Positions 40,401 to 49,973 of a DNA stretch of 64,000 nucleotides are shown piece by piece (within the stretch, counting starts at the first letter, position 1; each line of letters begins with the position of its first letter). The stretch comes from Lingula anatina (taxonomy: Eukaryota; Brachiopoda; Lingulata; Lingulida; Lingulidae). The stretch lies in the NCBI RefSeq assembly GCF_001039355.2, contig NW_019775576.1:213023-277022 (forward strand). The letters run 5' to 3'. The position numbers and the translations under genes were made by a program. A model generated the notes under the pieces. The model was not told the DNA's origin. It made no database searches and saw nothing but the letters and a program-made list of their open reading frames with translations.

Positions 40401-42194
40401 TTTTCTGAAAAAATGGACCCTCTTCAATGGAACCTTCGTGTACTTAGATCAAATTTTTCCCAGAGGAGTCCTTTTCCTGGCAAAAAGGGCAGTTCTTTTG
40501 AACCCTCCTGGCTACAGGCCTGCAATGTAATTCAACATCTGAGTTCCAGTGAGGTTATGTTTTTCCTGAATAATCTCCACCCCCCCCCCCCCCCTCAAGC
40601 TTTGTGCTGACTTTCTTACTTGGGAATAATGAGAGACAAAAAGTGATCAACAATCTTCACTGGTCTAGTCTAAAAATGCTTTTAGTTGAAACGAGGCTGG
40701 ACACAGCTTGGGTCTCACTAATTCATACCTGCCGTGTATGCATATATATCACAGCATAGATAGTGTTAACCTTTCAGAAAAAAAATAAACCTATAAGAAT
40801 GCGATACTCTAGTCTACTTTCATGAGCAGAACAGCTGTATCAAATCCCAATACTAACACTTCACAGAAGGTGGAAACCTTGTACAGGAGGAGATCAAAAC
40901 AAATGTACTGGGCTAAACTAACACAAACAACCAAGATCTCTAGATAAAAACAAATGTCACATATCTGAGCTGAGTAAAAACATCCCTGGCATTTTCATTA
41001 CCTTCATTCAGCCTTTTAAAATATATTGATAATTCTATTATTAGATTAATATAACTGTACAATATTCAACCTCTATAGTATGTATTCTATTATTAGATCA
41101 TGGCTTAGGTATCAAAAATGTGTTTGTATCAGTAAAGAAATCAAATATGAAGAATAACAGTTTTCACTTACACTTACTAAAATAACATTACAGTATCTTA
41201 TCGTGATTAAATAAACTTGCCAAATCATGTAATTCTTTTTAAAAACTTTTTATAAACACTATTTGTCCTTTCTTTTACATTTGTCCTCATTCTTCTTTAA
41301 CTGTGTACTGTTTAAATTATGAAATCTTTGCTTTGGCTCTAATTCTTACAATTGACACAATGTGCAGCCATATCTGTCACAATTAGCACAATATCACAAC
41401 CAACTGAATACCTTGGCTTTATATCACTGTTATATCATCAGAATTTCTGTCAGCACAATATTGAGGGTCCTGAATACATTTTAATTAAACACTGGCCTTT
41501 AATCTTATTTAGTTGAAAAAGTGCTTTGGTCCATTCCTGTTCCCAGCTCTCTACTTCTCTTCAGAAACTATCTCCATAAAATAGAGCAGAGAAAAATCAA
41601 TTATTCAGTTTAAAGCACCGCATACATTTATTATACCCTTTCAGATTTTTAGAAATTTTTTGCCACTATTTTTTCCCTCCAATTGAGGAGCTGAATCTAC
41701 CATTTTTATGAGAAGCAGAAGGCAGAAGTTGGCCTAATTCTATTTTCAAGACCAACATAACCTTATTTCTGAACTAATACACAATTTTAATCATAACTCT
41801 GTCCTCATCTCAGTCCTCCCTACAGTGTCATCAAAAAGAAGTACAGCTTACAGTGCTCCATAAAGGAATATGCTGTCATTCCATTTCTACCACCAATTCG
41901 TAGGCGTACCTGCTATACTAGTTCCATCTGTTTACACCCACCTTCAGTCACACTTGAGAAAGTTTCATTCATACCTAAAGCAATGTTATTCTCATTCCAA
42001 ATAATTTCAGTCACACTTGACACAATTTCAGTCAAACCTGGCTCTATCTACTTTACCTCAATCCTTTCTACTATATCTTCTGACCAGCGTATACTATCAT
42101 GTTCTATGAAGTAGGCATAGAGTGGACGCGGGTCAAGATCTTTCTCCAAGGCAACCATGTTGCGGTCAATCTTGTCTCTGTGCTTCTTCTCCAT
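20131..42194 (-). CDS. CARD-UBA-UBA-IRAK-like kinase-RING-like-trypsin-like fusion protein
   Basis: Eighteen exons, listed 5' to 3': 42194-42057, 31979-31532, 30872-30772, 30377-30287, 29192-29113, 28628-28568, 27904-27173, 26932-26838, 26675-26602, 25942-25799, 25590-25457, 25015-24926, 24334-24192, 24046-23927, 23567-23471, 22001-21843, 21325-21110 and 20759-20131. Every junction is GT-AG and every phase closes, giving 3552 nt, i.e. 1183 residues plus TAA. Domains: CARD ~5-95; Gln/Ser/Asn-rich linker to ~195; two UBA-like repeats ~205-306; Ser/Thr/acidic linker ~307-515; kinase ~525-815; Cys/His cross-brace ~831-895; trypsin-like domain ~935-1150. The ATG (42194) lies in an exon with a good acceptor 9 bases upstream, so a 5' UTR exon is expected. 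Likely a cytosolic innate-signalling protein. The weakest junction is the acceptor at 22002. Transcript fusion is inferred from phase closure and order, not from RNA. Confidence 0.8.
21689..21731. repeat. G-rich tract in an intron
   Basis: A GGGGGG run followed by GAGGGAGGG words, with another G/A-rich tract at 21780-21835 just outside the donor of the RING-like exon. Confidence 0.8.
21843..23567 (-). CDS. RING-like Cys/His cross-brace module (two exons)
   Basis: Exons 23567-23471 and 22001-21843 follow the kinase. Ligands: C841-x2-C844, then 25 residues, C870-x-C872-x3-C876-x2-C879, then 12 residues, C892-x2-H895 (numbering of the full protein). This fits the RING consensus C-x2-C-x(9-39)-C-x(1-3)-H/C-x(2-3)-C-x2-C-x(4-48)-C-x2-C/H. 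RING domains are usually ubiquitin ligases; B-box or another zinc module is possible. The acceptor of the second exon (CCCCAAAG at 22009-22002) is weak and abuts a foldback transposon, so its exact start is uncertain. Confidence 0.5.
22008..22202. mobile_element. Foldback MITE, ATATGGCCGAC family
   Basis: Inverted arms share GGACTAACAGATCCGCGG-type sequence and AATATGGCCGACC (left arm 22032-22080; right arm ends GTGAATGCTGCC at 22202). It sits immediately upstream of the RING-like exon on the minus strand. Relatives are at 30949-31238, 51116-51786 and 58139-58418. Confidence 0.65.
23680..23770. repeat. (TA)n followed by TG and poly-G tract
   Basis: About 30 TA units, then TGTGTGTG and a G-rich run ending near 23770, in the intron between the kinase's last exon and the RING-like exons. 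Confidence 0.95.
23927..27904 (-). CDS. IRAK/Pelle-type kinase domain with preceding linker
   Basis: Exon 27904-27173 starts with a 200-residue Ser/Thr/Asp/Glu-rich linker and ends with YFEYKHLQKITENFAP and the glycine loop CGFGGVFTG, the IRAK pattern '(F)..L...T..F....(G).G.FG.V..G'. Later exons give the ATP lysine in DLAVKRLKL (residue ~567), the catalytic loop YHRDIKSANVFLD (~660-672), metal-binding GDLGFAR (Leu for Phe in DFG), GYQDPDYL in place of APE as in IRAKs (GYxxPEY), TDCYGLGV, and the C-lobe arginine in CLRKDPDDRFTVQEV. All catalytic residues are present, so an active kinase is likely. The linker would be a natural autophosphorylation region, as in IRAK1. Confidence 0.88.
26037..26084. 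repeat. (AAAT)n microsatellite
   Basis: About eleven tetranucleotide units in a kinase-domain intron. Confidence 0.95.
26149..26450. mobile_element. Foldback element with 124-bp arms
   Basis: Arms 26149-26272 and 26327-26450 are near-perfect reverse complements (starting GATCGCATTCACAA, containing GGCTTTACAAATCCTGG and ACTAAATATGGC), with a 54-bp loop. ATA flanks both ends. The ATATGGC core and GCATTCA terminus link it loosely to the other foldback elements here. Located in the intron 25943-26601. Confidence 0.8.
28321..28352. repeat. G-rich tract
   Basis: Runs of eight or more G separated by single A or C, in the intron upstream of the linker/kinase exon. Confidence 0.85.
28568..30872 (-). 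CDS. Two UBA-like repeats from a duplicated exon pair
   Basis: Exons 30872-30772 plus 30377-30287 and exons 29192-29113 plus 28628-28568 encode two related ~45-residue units. The first has FEKLIDLGF, YPD and then AEFYSLKLLEAHQK; the second has MSKRLREMGF, YPG and then CEFYIDKLTKHQ. The LGF/MGF loop after the first helix is the UBA hallmark, and UBA domains bind ubiquitin. Both pairs have the same phase pattern (start 1, internal 0, end 1), which points to a tandem exon-pair duplication. UBA identity is a motif-level inference. Confidence 0.55.
28848..29025. mobile_element. MITE with CTGGGGTAGCGCT ends
   Basis: A 178-bp element with 13-bp perfect terminal inverted repeats CTGGGGTAGCGCT / AGCGCTACCCCAG, flanked by GGAGG on both sides. 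Repeated TTAGCCAAA/TTGGCTAAA words inside. Located in the intron between the second UBA exons. Confidence 0.75.
30949..31238. mobile_element. Foldback MITE, ATATGGCC family
   Basis: Termini GGGGCCAATCAGAATA and TATTCTGAATGGCCCC are inverted. Inner arms repeat ACTGATCCGCC and AAATATGGCCAACACCACTTC in inverse order near 31165-31200. Intronic, between the CARD linker exon and the first UBA exon. Confidence 0.8.
31532..42194 (-). CDS. CARD module (two exons) and Gln/Ser/Asn-rich linker
   Basis: Exon 42194-42057 encodes the first CARD helices (MEKKHRDKIDRN, then LYAYFIEHDSIRWSEDIVER). After a 10-kb intron, exon 31979-31532 continues with KVWEFLGHVKRSGPKAFETL and LHREGPKHLANLL. The pattern 'L..RGP.AF..L..AL...G..HLA..L' is the classical CARD C-terminal half seen in caspase-2 and RAIDD. 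CARDs recruit partners by homotypic contact. The rest of the exon is a low-complexity linker rich in Gln, Asn and Ser (NNNWGSQFNNRGSQSSE). Canonical IRAKs carry a death domain in this place, so the CARD is a fold-level swap. Confidence 0.85.
32235..32524. repeat. Tandem ~145-bp repeat, two copies, ending at an assembly gap
   Basis: Two units beginning AGGTCAAAGGTCAATTTCAA at 32241 and 32386, about 90 percent alike by eye. The second unit runs into the single N at 32525, so the array is probably longer in the genome. Each unit starts with AGGTCA-A-AGGTCA, a perfect DR1 nuclear-receptor half-site pair, a common motif in molluscan repeats. Confidence 0.85.
32525..32525. other. Assembly gap (single N)
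   Basis: One N at the end of a tandem-repeat copy. Copy number across the gap is unknown. Confidence 0.95.
34182..34278. repeat. (CA)n microsatellite
   Basis: About 48 CA units. It is preceded by shorter CA runs at 33956-33982 and 34112-34140. Translates to Thr/His or Cys/Val repeats that are not genes. Confidence 0.97.
37444..37477. repeat. (TC)n microsatellite
   Basis: About 17 TC units in the long intron. Confidence 0.95.
38167..38382. mobile_element. Harbinger-like MITE, copy 3
   Basis: Best preserved ends of the family: left GACTGCACTCCCAGAGA, right (reversed) GACTGCATTCCCATAGA. Flanked by TAA at 38164-38166 and 38383-38385. Confidence 0.8.
40365..40523. mobile_element. MITE with CAGGCCTGTAGCCAG ends
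   Basis: Perfect 15-bp terminal inverted repeats CAGGCCTGTAGCCAG / CTGGCTACAGGCCTG, with CAATG duplicated on both flanks. Related in ends and in 5-bp target size to the element at 61615-61786. Confidence 0.8.
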
Positions 42195-42279
42195 GACTTT
42201 TTCTGCTGAAGTAGCAATAAATTATCATTAAACATTTTTTGAAAGAGAATGATTTGGATTAGTACTGTACTGCATGTAT

Positions 42280-42303
42280 GTGCATGCATGCATGCATGCA
42301 TAT
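42280..42303. repeat. ATGC tetranucleotide repeat
   Basis: Short run of CATG/ATGC units upstream of the CARD start exon. Confidence 0.85.
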
Positions 42304-43008
42304 GTGGTCTATCTTCTCAGAAAAATAAAAATTTCAATTATTTCTCATCTTACAGAACAAGCCTTTAAATTCCCAAAAAATAGAAGAGGGTTTAAATTTG
42401 TGATCATAATGGTCAGAATCCCTCTTCCACTGCTCAAATGTCCTTACAACTAATGCAAGTCCTTACTCGTCAATGTCAATTTTAATTTGAGTGATGTGGT
42501 GACTTTGATCAATGCATCTGTTGTTAAAATCAGTTAGTATTGCAAATTACTATACTTACTGATTTTCCAATGTTTTAACAAGACACAGCCCTGTAGTTTA
42601 CATGTATAATCTACTGCTTCAATTAAATTACTAATACCTTTAAAGAAAGTATGTGGTCTCTGTAAAGAATGTTGTAAACTTATTTTTTCGGGCAAATGTT
42701 TAAATAACAGTGAGGCTAAACATTGCTATCTCTGGATACAACTTAAAAGTAATAATTGCGTTTCCTGTTAAACTTCTACTATCTATTAAGCTTGGCGTTA
42801 ACTTCACATCAAAGTTTATATCTAAATATTATTTGCGGTCTTTCATTTTGACATGCCGTTATTTATTTCTAGGTTTCGAAGGCCAGCCGGCCACACGAGT
42901 TACTTTAAAAAGTTTGAAGTAGCGACAAATAAATAAGCACAACGTGCAACAACCTGTGAACACTGGCGACGTGAAAGCAAGTGTAGACAACAAAATGATG
43001 CAATTTAC

Positions 43009-43250
43009 CTGCCGGTCGTGGCAACCCTCTCTCAATCTATAGCCTTATGCTAGTGTTAAACACTCGTATTTCTTGTATTTCTGTCATTTGAAGAAAAAAA
43101 AACGATGCGTAGAACAAAAAATGTCGTAACAAATCCACCCCTTGGACAGTGACTTCCGTATAAACTAACCTAGATTTTTCGATCTCTTTTTTAAAGAGAA
43201 TTCTCAACTCAAATATGGGCCACTGCAATGCTGGTGAGAGTTGTGTTAGT
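43009..43250 (-). promoter_or_regulatory. Possible 5' UTR exon and promoter region of the CARD-kinase gene
   Basis: On the minus strand a strong donor (CGGCAG followed by GTAAAT) ends at 43009. The first coding exon has an acceptor 9 bases before its ATG, so a non-coding first exon is expected somewhere upstream. No TATA box is clear. Right boundary is a guess. Confidence 0.3.
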
Positions 43251-43539
43251 TGCGATAGTTGAGAAATTCTGACGCAAGTTGTTTCTTTTGAAACAAACCT
43301 TTCACTTTGGTTTTTTACGTTAATTTGAGCTCTTTAGATCTTAAAAATTTAAGCATGGTAGTTTCATACTTCAAAACCAGTACAGAAAAGGAAAAGCACC
43401 TTTCCCCAAATTAGGAGTTAATTTACATTTATAGCAGCACATAAATACAGCACTCCCGCGCACTGCATGGGAACTAACCTTAAAAAGAACTGGCCGCTTT
43501 ATTTATTTATTTATTTTTTTTTTTTTGTACATAAATATT

Positions 43540-45243
43540 CAGTGGCGGATTTAGAAGAGGGGGTCAGGGGGGTCCTGACCCTCCTTCGGTTTCTGAAAAA
43601 TATTTCACACCAATATTCCCCTCTTGAAACTAAAATTTTGACTAGCTAAATCATAGTTCTAAACCGTAGGCCTACCAAAGAGCACTGTTTGCTCTCCAGA
43701 AAACCAAAAAATTTTCGGGACCCTTGAGCAGGCCCCAAACCCCACACCCCACACGTATGTATGTTTGTGAGTATCAGTACATGTATTTCTTCATCAACCA
43801 AAAGTATTAAATACTTAAGGCGCAAAAGTATGAGAAAAATATGTGCAATACATTTGTTATAATTTTCGAAGAGAATTAGTAAATGATCTCTTTCTCTGAA
43901 ATGCGTCAACGTGTACTACAACTGTTGAACACGTGTTATAACTTTTAATATCAAGAGGAATATATTAACAGTTGTAGCAATAACCTCACCCACCCTGCAA
44001 ATGAAACGGGTTGTGCTATCAATGTTACTTTTTTAACAAGAGGCCTCAATTAGTTAAATCATAAACTAATTCCAGATCATAATTTTGCTTTTGCGTTAGC
44101 TAAACCTGAACATCAGACTAGTTAATAAACTTGCACGCCATTCCATGTATGTGCCCTCTGCCCTGTGATATTACATGCAATATTAGAATGTAGAGAGGCT
44201 GTCTGTTTAGTTCAAAGTTGTAAACATTATTTAATCTTTTCAGGAGCTCAACGAGATTGTTCACAGCACAGCATCCGCCTGAAAGCAACCTATGAAGTCT
44301 AGCCTTTGTTTCACACACAGGAACCCACGCTCCTTCGTACATATATTATATGAAAACTCAAAAAAAAAAAAAAAACTTGTAATTTGGCGTTTTATTTTTC
44401 ACTTTGTTATGAAATTATAATGATAAGGATGTAGTAATCATAATGGAAAATGAGTTATTTTTAGTGTTTGAGGACTTTAAAATTCAATCTGATCCGTAAA
44501 TAATGTTTTGTTGATTGACAGTTTTTTGTGGTACTTAAATCTTAAATAGTTGTAAAATGACCAGTATTTTCTAAATAACCCATCCAAGCTGTTTCCAACA
44601 GCCTACATTTTATCGTTCAAATTTATTGAAATTTACAATCCTGGTTTTTAAAAAATTCACATGAGNCTCAAAAAAAAAAAAAAAAAACTTGTAATTTGGC
44701 GTTTTATTTTTCACTTTGTTATGAAATTATAATGATAAGGATGTAGTAATCATAATGGAAAATGAGTTATTTTTAGTGTTTGAGGACTTTAAAATTCAAT
44801 CTGATCCGTAAATAATGTTTTGTTGATTGACAGTTTTTTGTGGTACTTAAATCTTAAATAGTTGTAAAATGACCAGTATTTTCTAAATAACCCATCCAAG
44901 CTGTTTCCAACAGCCTACATTTTATCGTTCAAATTTATTGAAATTTACAATCCTGGTTTTTAAAAAATTCACATGAGATTTTTGTTCTATAGCATGTGGA
45001 ACTAATCCGTTTGGATTTAATTTTTCCTATATTTTTCTTATATAGGGAGGGCCCCATTTTGACGGGTTTTGGCTTTTACTGTCGTGAATTGTTTTAATTT
45101 GGCGGCCTATTCTTAGTATAAATACTTAATTTGATATTGGAACGTAATAATGAATACGTGGGGTTTTTTATATGGATACGGTGGAAATTGGTCAAAAAAT
45201 TTGATTTCTGGGGGTAAAACGATTAATCCTGGATCCACCCCTG
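43540..45243. mobile_element. hAT-like non-autonomous element spanning an assembly gap
   Basis: Ends CAGTGGCGGATTTAG and CTGGATCCACCCCTG are inverted 15-mers of the common hAT type, flanked by AATATT on both sides. The body has no transposase and contains a ~310-bp duplication created at the gap (see 44357-44977), so the true length is about 1.4 kb. Confidence 0.65.
44357..44977. repeat. Duplicated 310-bp overlap around a single-N gap
   Basis: 44357-44665 and 44667-44977 look identical apart from poly-A length, with the N at 44666 exactly between. This is the signature of two contigs whose ends overlap but were joined without merging, not a biological repeat. Confidence 0.9.
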
Positions 45244-46277
45244 AATATTATTAAGGGCACTGAATTTATAAAATTATAATATTGAAAATAAAGCTCGTTA
45301 ACTTTGGATTTTAATATCATATTTAGGAATCTAACAATTTAAATGACATGTTCAAAACGTTTTAAATTTAAAAAATGGTGGAGGCGTAGATAAGAGGTTC
45401 TGATAAAGAGAAGCACCAAGATGAAAACCAAGTTTTAACGATTTTATTGTTTCGATATAACGAAACATAGTTTTTACGTATGTCTCTTTTCAAGTAATGA
45501 GCCGCCTATTTTAGACCCTACTGTATAGAAGATGAAATTAATGCCTTATTCAAATGAAAACGGACCATTTCACATATACATCATCATAATTATCATTTTA
45601 TTTATTTATTTATTTGCCTCTGCAGTATACCTCAGATGTGTCTAAAGTTACTAAGATGTCACCAAGAGGCAATTCTTCTATCAAAATCACTGACGAATGC
45701 TAACATACGCAATGCATTGCGTATTATAATTATTGCATAAGAGAGTATGGCTTATGTGTTTTATTATATGATAAAATATGCAAGCCTAACTACACTGTAT
45801 TTGAAGTCAAGTGAATATACTTCACATTAAACGTTTTGACAAAAAGCTATAATATCGGCTCTTATAGACACAAATGTATCTAAAGTAAAAAAAAAAAAAA
45901 GACTCTTTCTAGACAAGTCTTTAATCAAACATGTTCGTGCGCTTAATTGAAAATAAAAAATAAAATATTATATATTCAATATATTAACAATAAGACGACA
46001 CACACTTGCCAACTTTTTCCGATTATTTTTTCTTTTTGTCATAAGAATATTCCTCATTTCCTTGCAAACCTCTTTACTAATTAACTTTATTTTTTACTTT
46101 ACGTATACATGTTTTTCCATAGGCCCTTTAATTTTCATCTAATAGCTAACAGTTTCCAATTCGTAATACGGGCAAGGTTCTATTGATGGATTTAAACAGC
46201 ATATGCATAACTGTGCGAGAATATCTCTGGTATCAGGGTGCACTTCCGTACGTTGTTGCAATTAGCAAGTGACAAGT
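45244..46277. other. Non-coding stretch
   Basis: AT-rich; no gene, RNA or clear repeat seen beyond short TTTA and poly-A runs (45885-45902). Confidence 0.5.
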
Positions 46278-46543
46278 CACGATTGCTGTCCGCTAACGAG
46301 CTCCATCTGCCCGGGTTTTCTGTCGGGGTTTTCCTTCCCTTAGACGATTGCTGTTCGCTGACGAGCTCCATCTGCCCGGGTTTTCTGTCGGGGTTTTCCT
46401 TCCCTTAGACGATTGCTTTTCGCTAACGAGCTCCATCTGCCCGGGTTTTCTGTCGGGGTTTTCCTTCCCTTAGACGATTGCTGTTCGCTGACGAGCTCCA
46501 TCTGCCCGGGTTTTCTGTTGGGGGTTTTCCTTCCCCTAGGCGG
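46278..46543. repeat. 65-bp minisatellite, four units, 3' of kinase gene A
   Basis: Units of exactly 65 bp reading ACGATTGCTGTTCGCTAACG, then AGCTCCATCTGCCCGGG, then TTTTCTGTCGGGGTTTTCC. Each unit carries GGGGTTTTCC, which fits the NF-kappaB consensus GGGRNWYYCC. The array lies just downstream of the stop of kinase gene A. A seven-unit version is at 59965-60419. Confidence 0.9.
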
Positions 46544-46570
46544 TGGAACTGGTGCTCTCCCATATCCCAG

Positions 46571-49373
46571 CTATTTGTCCCACACGGTCCTTTGTGCTCT
46601 TGTCATCACAGAGAGGAAAACTTCTGCCGCTACCCTCATGGTGGGCCGCCCAGGGGTGTACAGAGAGCAGCAGCGGGTTACAAACTCCTGTATCCCCATC
46701 ACCTCCCCAAGGCCAGAGCGCTGGAGAATTACCCCCAGACTGTAAACATCACTTTTGGTGCTAGCAGTGATATTCCAGTAGATTTCGGGAGCCGAATGTG
46801 GGCATTTGGTCATTCTTGCCAGTCGTTCTGAGGGGTCGGGGACACGTTGCTTAAATCCACCCTCGGGGTCAGAGGTGTAGGACGCACTGCCCAAGTCGCT
46901 TATGTAGGGGCAAGGGTAAGTACCAATGCGGCCAGACAAAAGTATGTTGTCTTCTTTCAAGTCATTGTGTATCACCCCTAGACTGTGCAGTCGTTCCATT
47001 TTTCGGGCAACTTGAAACATCACCCATGCCCATTCACACAAGGACTCCGGCTCTGGCAGGGGCGGTACCCTCCTGATCTCCTCAGCCAAGGTAATGGACA
47101 CCCTTTGGTTCATGTCCCCAATGAAGTCTGTGACTACGGCAGTGTCGTTACAGCGCTCCGGGCGCTCGTCCACATTTACGTGAAGCAACCCAACGAACCT
47201 AGCCGAAAGCAAAAAAATATAGCTGAGTTTTTCAGTATATACATTACGTGAGGGAATAAATAGTTGGAAAATGAAAATAAGCTTGTACGCATATGTGGTT
47301 AAAATGATTTAGTCGATAAAATTACAAATATAGGAATATGTCACATGTATAGAAAGGCAAAAAGCAAATTATGAAATAAATGCTTGAAGGGAGAAAGAAA
47401 GACAAAATATACCTGGGCACAATGTTGGTCCCCGGTACTGCCTCACTTATTCCTTGGAGGAGCTGGGCCTCTTTCACCACCTGGGTGAACATCTGGTTAG
47501 CCAGTCGTTTGAAATATTTAATGGCCACCAAGTTGCCAGACGACACCTCGGAGGCCAAGAAGACGCTCCCGAAGCAGCCGGACCCAAGTTCGCCGAGGAA
47601 TTTGAAGTTCTTGTTTTCGAGCAATGGGGGACTCGAGGCTCGATCAAAAAACAGATCAATATCCTTAATAGCTGTAAATCAACAAAGTTTGCATGGTTAA
47701 AGATTTGATGAAGACAAAGATAATGATCTCAACAACATTTATTCTTAAAGAAATAATAACGTGATTCGATGAGTTTCCAGTTCTAAAGAGAGAAGAAAAA
47801 AAATTAATGTTCATATGAAGCAGATAAATGAAGGACATTTCCACAATGCTTTCCGCTTGACTGTACTTGTTTTTTTTCCCTTTTTTTTAAACCACGCAAG
47901 GATGCCTTTAATTTATTTCAAAATTAAAGAAAAAGCAATACTAAAAATATTTTAGTATTTAAAAAAATGACTTTAAAAAGTTTTGCACATATTTTTGATG
48001 AAGTGCACTTCCCACCGATTTGTAAGCAGTGGTGCGTGAATTTTTTACCGAGACTTAGATAAATAAATTCAATATTTTGTTTAAGAAAGGACAAAGGAAG
48101 ATAATAACATTATACCTGTCCCTACGTAAAATTCCTCCAATGGACCGATGGTATTATCTGGTGACTAGGTTATGAAAACAATAGATAAATTTTAAAATAA
48201 ATAAATAAATATAATATACTTAAAAGACATACAGGAAATTATAAGCCCCGTCTGAGTAACAATTAGCTTAACATATAAATCTTTGTGAGGGAATAAAACA
48301 GTGAAAAACAACAACAAAAATATCGTGAGTGAGCAAGCTGGGCAAACAGTCTTAACCTTGTCTTTAAAGTGAAAAATAAAGGAAAAATTAGTATCAACGT
48401 TTGACGTGAAAGGTTATATCAATAACACAAACCTTAGAACCTCCGGGACTGGGGGACACGTTCACGGTGTATGTGCCTCCTGATATCTTTGGGGCAGAGT
48501 CACAATCTGGCAGCTCTTCGGAACTTACCGATTCGAGCACTGAAATTAATACATGAATTAACCACCGATAGGCCTACATCTATTTTTTTTTTTTCGAAGA
48601 TGGATGGCGATTTTATTTCTTTATAAATAGAAAGTACGCCAAGAATTAACAGACAAGCGGTTTATTAAGTTTATTTCTCGTTAATAATGAGAACAAGGAC
48701 TATAGTCCCTGTCATATAAGGACTAATAGAAAAATCCATTTTGAACGACACAATAGAGGTCCTCTACCCAGATCCTCTCCCACGTGGGATGTTTTAATTT
48801 CAGGTAAATCTGGAGTATTGGAAGTAGAGCTGGAGGAATTCTAGAGAGAAAGAAAGAGAGAGGTAATGAGAAAGAGAGGGCAAAAGAAAGAATGAAACAA
48901 GGTAAGAAAACAAGGAAAAGGGGTAAACAGACAGGCATAATTAAATCATAATTGTTTAAAGTGAATACCCAATAAGAAAACCCGAATGTACTTGAAACAT
49001 AAGTAAAATGCAAATACCCTTCCAAGTTTCTTCTGACACCAGCGCCGAAATCGGGCCAGCTTCTTAGGAGCTCTCGGTCCAGTATCACGAGGACTCCTTC
49101 TCCCAAGTGCTGCAAGATATTTGATAAATCATGCGACATAAATAGTAACTGGTGTAAAATGTAGTATGCTGAGTAAGCAAAGACACTGTATATATTGACG
49201 GGGTACAGGCATGTTACTTTTAACTGAGATGGTTCCCTTTAACGCAACTGTGTATTCTAAACATTACCGTGTTCTTTTCTTTCGTCAGACCAGAAACATA
49301 TCATAGACTTATTTTCAACTTACCAGGGCCTCTTTTAAGACCAAAGCAAGATAGGAGATTATCCCAATCACTT
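46571..49373 (-). CDS. Protein kinase gene A (5' end not identified)
   Basis: Exons, 5' to 3': 49373-49324, 49109-49018, 48840-48768, 48539-48433, 48164-48116, 47671-47413 and 47198-46571; all GT-AG with closing phases, TAG stop at 46571-46573. The N-terminal part has SDWDNLLSCFGLKRGP, a polybasic segment (APKKLARFRRWCQKKLGR), a Ser/Thr/Pro stretch and SVSSEELPDCDSAPK. The kinase has GSGCFGSVFLA, ATP lysine in VAIKYF, catalytic loop VIHNDLKEDNILL (Asn for Arg in HRD), DLGSAS (Leu for Phe in DFG), SAPEIYWN and KSDVYSLGVIL. Catalytic Lys, Asp and Asn are kept, so activity is possible. No membrane segment or signal peptide is seen. The family is not one I can name; HND-type kinases of this kind are often multicopy in marine invertebrates. 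Upstream exons were not found. Confidence 0.85.
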
Positions 49374-49731
49374 CTACGTGGCTATAAAGCAAGTAGAAAT
49401 AAATGACTTGAATGTTCTTCACCCAAATATTAAAAATATATATATTAAAAATACATATGTTCCATCACTATTCATATTTCTAGTTTTATGAACCTCCCTG
49501 CCAAGTGCCGTATCTGTTTAAAGAAGCGTAACCTCAAGGAGATTGTTTCACAAGTGAATATTCTGTTTTCCATCTGATTTTAAAAGAAAATTTGAGATTA
49601 TTCACTGTAGGTATAGATCAACACAACTCTAATTGGCATACGCTGAAATCACAAGAACAACGGCTTGTCTTATATGTTGTACAATCGCCATGAAATAGAT
49701 GCTTCCTACCTCCCCCCCCCCCCTCCACAAC

Positions 49732-49732
<1 letters not shown>

Positions 49733-49768
<36 letters not shown>

Positions 49769-49780
49769 TCTCTCTCTCTT
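49733..49780. repeat. (CT)n microsatellite
   Basis: Preceded by a C-run. The equivalent in copy B (about 56738-56756) is much shorter, a length difference expected between haplotypes. Confidence 0.95.
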
Positions 49781-49973
49781 TTACAATGGTCCACAAAACA
49801 CATACTGAAAATATTTTGTCAACAACATACACAATGCAACTTACAATTAATGGCATATTGCTCTTCTTTTATGACAGAAATTTCTTCGTAAATAGTCAAA
49901 TGCTAACGTGGTTCAACACAATGTGTATCACTCGTTTGCAGTGTGACGGTTGTCTGAGGAGACGGTTCCGACA

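Larger units (their letters stand above)
32526..42056 (-). other. Body of the first coding intron of the CARD-kinase gene
   Basis: The whole intron runs 31980-42056, about 10 kb. It contains CA and TC microsatellites, two MITEs (38167-38382 and 40365-40523) and otherwise AT-rich sequence. I found no further exon with domain support. Confidence 0.6.

Noticed and set aside
46413-46831. Plus-strand ORFs over the minisatellite and kinase exon
   Set aside because: Antisense shadows; frame depends on the 65-bp repeat.
48723-49139. Minus-strand ORF reading HLGEGVLVILDRELLRSWPDFG over the polybasic exon
   Set aside because: Phase from the upstream exon and a silent third-position change (CGA/CGT) in paralogue C favour the LGRRSPRDTG...ARFRRWCQKK frame.
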